DNA of 64,000 nucleotides from Sporosarcina sp. ANT_H38 (GTDB lineage Bacteria > Bacillota > Bacilli > Bacillales_A > Planococcaceae): NCBI RefSeq assembly GCF_008369195.1, contig NZ_VOBC01000001.1:1736001-1800000 (forward strand). The letters run 5' to 3'. Position 1 is the first letter of the stretch; every line of letters starts with the position of its first letter. The notes beneath the pieces are model-generated. The model saw nothing but the letters and a program-made list of their open reading frames with translations, did no database searches and was not told where the DNA came from. The position numbers and the translations under genes are program-made. Positions 62,078 to 64,000 of this stretch are shown one piece after another.

Positions 62078-63015
62078 GCCTGTCCCCCCTGTTTATAATC
62101 AATCCGGGGATCCAGAAGACCATATATAATATCGACAATAAAAACAACAAATATGAACAATGCACTATAAAATAAGGTAATCCCCATAATAACGCTGTAA
62201 TCGAGAACCATAATCGACAACGTGAATTGTTCTCCAAGTCCAGGTACAGAAAATATCTTTTCAATAACTAATGTACCTGTCATGATAGAAACTGCTAACG
62301 GACCGAGCATCGTCACAACTGGAATTAGTGCATTTCGAATAACATGCTTCGCCATGACTGTGGATTCGTGCAAACCTTTTGCTCTTGCCGTCGTCACATA
62401 ATCCTGCCCTAATACTTCAAGCATTTCACTTCGGATAAAACGCGCGACCGTTGCGATAACTGTTACTGACAATGCAAACGACGGTAAAATGGTACTCGCA
62501 TAACTTTCCCATAAAGCAACAGGTAACCACTCAAACTTCACCCCAATGAAGTATTGTAGCAATGCTGCAAAAACGAACGATGGGATAGACATCCCAAGTA
62601 CTGCAAGTGTCACAGCACTATAGTCAAGAAGTGTATTATGACGTAATGCAGAAACGATACCGAGCACTAGCCCCACAATCGTCCCAAATACTAGTGCTTG
62701 TAAACCAATAAGCGCTGAAGGACCAATACGATTAACTATCATACTTTTTACGGTTCGCCCTTCATATTGGAACGAATAGCCTAAATCGCCTTGCACTAAG
62801 TTCCCTAAATAACGAATGTATTGGATTGCTGCTGGTTGATCTAGTCCATACTTGGCATTTAAAATAACAAGTTGTTTTTCAGACAATTTTTCCGGATTTG
62901 TAAACGGTGTTCCCGGAAGGAATTGCATTAGGAAGAAAGTTGCTGTGATAATGATAAACAATGTAATAATCATAAAACCAAATCTTTTTACTATGTAGCG
63001 CTTCAAATCGGACAC
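62074..63015 (-). CDS. Oligopeptide ABC transporter permease (OppB/AppB-like)
   Basis: A 313-residue permease with six hydrophobic helices. It has the OppB-type beginning RYIVKRFGFMIITLFIIITA, the loop FTNPEKLSEKQLVILNAKYGLD and the EAA-type segment RSEMLEVLGQDYVTTARAKGL. It starts 200 bases after the binding-protein gene; the gap contains repeat copy C. Confidence 0.93.
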   Translation of the reverse strand: MSDLKRYIVKRFGFMIITLFIIITATFFLMQFLPGTPFTNPEKLSEKQLVILNAKYGLDQPAAIQYIRYLGNLVQGDLGYSFQYEGRTVKSMIVNRIGPSALIGLQALVFGTIVGLVLGIVSALRHNTLLDYSAVTLAVLGMSIPSFVFAALLQYFIGVKFEWLPVALWESYASTILPSFALSVTVIATVARFIRSEMLEVLGQDYVTTARAKGLHESTVMAKHVIRNALIPVVTMLGPLAVSIMTGTLVIEKIFSVPGLGEQFTLSIMVLDYSVIMGITLFYSALFIFVVFIVDIIYGLLDPRIDYKQGGQA

Positions 63016-63071
63016 CCCAATTCCTTAAAAAGCTCTTGATTTTACTTCTATATAGGTTGTTATAAAATATC

Positions 63072-63137
63072 CCATTGAATTTGCTTCGGCTCCCCCTTTT
63101 AAGGCGCCTTCGCTCAGTTTATATAGGTATTCATTTG
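63072..63137 (+). repeat. Dispersed intergenic repeat, copy C
   Basis: CATTGAATTTGCTTCGGCTC, then CTTTTAAGGCGCCTTCGCTC, then AGTTTATATAGGTATTCATT. It is the best preserved copy and separates the binding-protein gene from the permease genes. An imperfect hairpin just beyond it (63157-63206, GCGAAG/CTTCGC arms) may end or stabilise the binding-protein mRNA. Confidence 0.78.
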
Positions 63138-63215
63138 TTCAACTTATTCAACAAACAGAAAGCGAAGATGCTCCAGTTGGATACACCTTCGCTCATCTGT
63201 TGCTTTAAACGTATA

Positions 63216-64000
63216 TTATTCGATGTGAGCCCATTTGTAAGTGAATTCAGCACCAGTTGGATGTTTAGCAAGATTTTTGATTTTATCGCGTACAAGAATT
63301 GCAGATCCTCGTTGATAAAGTGGTGCAACTGCAGCATCTTCTTCTAATAAAATCTTTTCAATACCAAGCAACATCTCGTAACGCTTGCTTAGATCCGTCT
63401 CCCCACGTGCATCTTGCACTAATGCATCTAATTTCGGATTGCTATAGTCCATCCGGTTAGAAGAACCGCCTTCAACCCACATATCTAAGTAGGTCATCGG
63501 GTCACTGTAGTCTGGTCCCCATGTAGAAAGAGAGATATCATAGTCGACTGCTTTTTCAATTTCGAGTCGCTGAGCGAATGGTACAGCTTTAATTTCAAGC
63601 TTAAATCCAGGTAGATTATCTTCAAGCTGCGCTTGTAAATACTCGGCAACTTTTTTCATCTCATCCGAGTCAGCAATATTAATTGACACAGTCAATTCTG
63701 TTTCTCCAACTTCAGCTAAAGCCTTTTCCCAAATTGCTTTTGCTTCCTCAGGAGTCCCTTTATTGAAGTCTCCATTTAACTCGCGGTAATCCTTGTTATC
63801 AGGCGAGAAGTAAAATCCTTCTCCAACTACACCGTAAATTGGTGAAGAACCGTCTTTCAAAATGACATCTGTCAAGCCTTGACGATCCACCGCCATCCCA
63901 ATCGCGCGACGAATTTCCGAATTTTTTAGTACTGGATGGTTGTGATTAAAGCGTAAGAAGACAATTCCTGAGTCTTTTTCAACTTTAAAGTTTTTATCCT
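63216..64000 (-). CDS. Oligopeptide ABC transporter substrate-binding protein (5' end beyond window)
   Basis: The C-terminal 260 residues of a family 5 extracellular solute-binding protein (OppA/DppE type). The frame is open to base 64000. Visible motifs are IVFLRFNHNHPVLKNSEIRRAIGMAVDRQGL, with the family's conserved VRRAI-like helix, and VDYDISLSTWGPDYSDPMTYLDMW near the C-terminus. It is the first gene of the opp-type operon in transcription order. The signal peptide and lipobox lie outside the window. Peptide preference cannot be read. Confidence 0.93.
   Translation of the reverse strand, partial: DKNFKVEKDSGIVFLRFNHNHPVLKNSEIRRAIGMAVDRQGLTDVILKDGSSPIYGVVGEGFYFSPDNKDYRELNGDFNKGTPEEAKAIWEKALAEVGETELTVSINIADSDEMKKVAEYLQAQLEDNLPGFKLEIKAVPFAQRLEIEKAVDYDISLSTWGPDYSDPMTYLDMWVEGGSSNRMDYSNPKLDALVQDARGETDLSKRYEMLLGIEKILLEEDAAVAPLYQRGSAILVRDKIKNLAKHPTGAEFTYKWAHIE

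Noticed and set aside
63131..63337. Small antisense/overlapping frames around the opp genes and repeat copies
   Set aside because: They are shadows of the binding-protein gene or translations of the dispersed repeat (the LRLPL-RRLRS-like peptides), not separate genes.

Overview
The window is an AT-rich Firmicutes chromosome segment. It most resembles the Sporosarcina/Lysinibacillus side of the Bacillales: strong GGAGG-type ribosome sites, GTG and TTG starts, Gram-positive lipoproteins, RNase J, a CcpA-type cre site, GlpP and BglG/LicT antitermination, a YugN-like protein, and a phenylalanine dehydrogenase of the kind known from Sporosarcina, Lysinibacillus and Bacillus badius. I saw no rRNA, tRNA, CRISPR array or prophage.

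Positions 1-24,200 form an aromatic amino acid and phenylacetate catabolic region, mostly on the minus strand. It begins with a TrpX-type ABC transporter (permease cut by the window edge, plus lipoprotein). Next, in transcription order, comes an operon of a FlK-like thioesterase, phenylalanine dehydrogenase, and the E1alpha, E1beta, E2 and E3 subunits of a 2-oxoacid dehydrogenase complex, with a GntR/FCD regulator divergent from it. The shared 459-base control region holds a consensus cre site, palindromes and a nine-codon minicistron. Accessory genes follow: an NMO/FabK-like flavoprotein, a gamma-carbonic anhydrase-like protein, an orphan long-type OMP decarboxylase and an alpha/beta hydrolase. 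Then comes the paa cluster: paaX, paaJ, paaH, an aldehyde dehydrogenase, paaG, paaF, an EthD-like protein, paaD, paaC, paaB, paaA and paaK. My reading is that phenylalanine is deaminated to phenylpyruvate, oxidatively decarboxylated straight to phenylacetyl-CoA, and degraded by PaaABC(D), PaaG, an aldehyde dehydrogenase in place of PaaZ, PaaF, PaaH and PaaJ.

Positions 24,200-45,600 are an accessory zone. An ISL3-family element with a broken transposase sits inside several nested inverted repeats. Beside it is a decayed acyl-CoA dehydrogenase gene, followed by a succinate-semialdehyde-type aldehyde dehydrogenase, a DinB protein, a formate/nitrite transporter, an isochorismatase-like hydrolase and a 37-kDa nucleoid-associated protein. 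Further on are a DUF3139 protein, a broken S1 protease, a lipoprotein, an apparently intact IS3/IS150 element, a NUDIX hydrolase, a frameshifted aminoglycoside adenylyltransferase, an MBL-fold hydrolase, an RNase J, a Ca2+/H+ exchanger and a YugN-like protein. Several disruptions lie in homopolymer runs and may be sequencing errors.

Positions 45,600-64,000 hold a 21-bp tandem repeat, a 4-hydroxyphenylacetate 3-monooxygenase (hpaB), and the glycerol genes glpD-glpP-glpF-glpK with terminator-type leaders upstream of glpD and glpF. A GNAT acetyltransferase follows, then an N-acetylglucosamine-type PTS operon (EIIA, BglG-type antiterminator, EIICB) behind a RAT/terminator leader. The window ends with a beta-lactamase-fold serine hydrolase and an oligopeptide ABC transporter (ATPases, permeases, and a binding protein cut by the edge). 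A small dispersed intergenic repeat occurs three times in the last 7 kb, and fragments appear in the first 25 kb.
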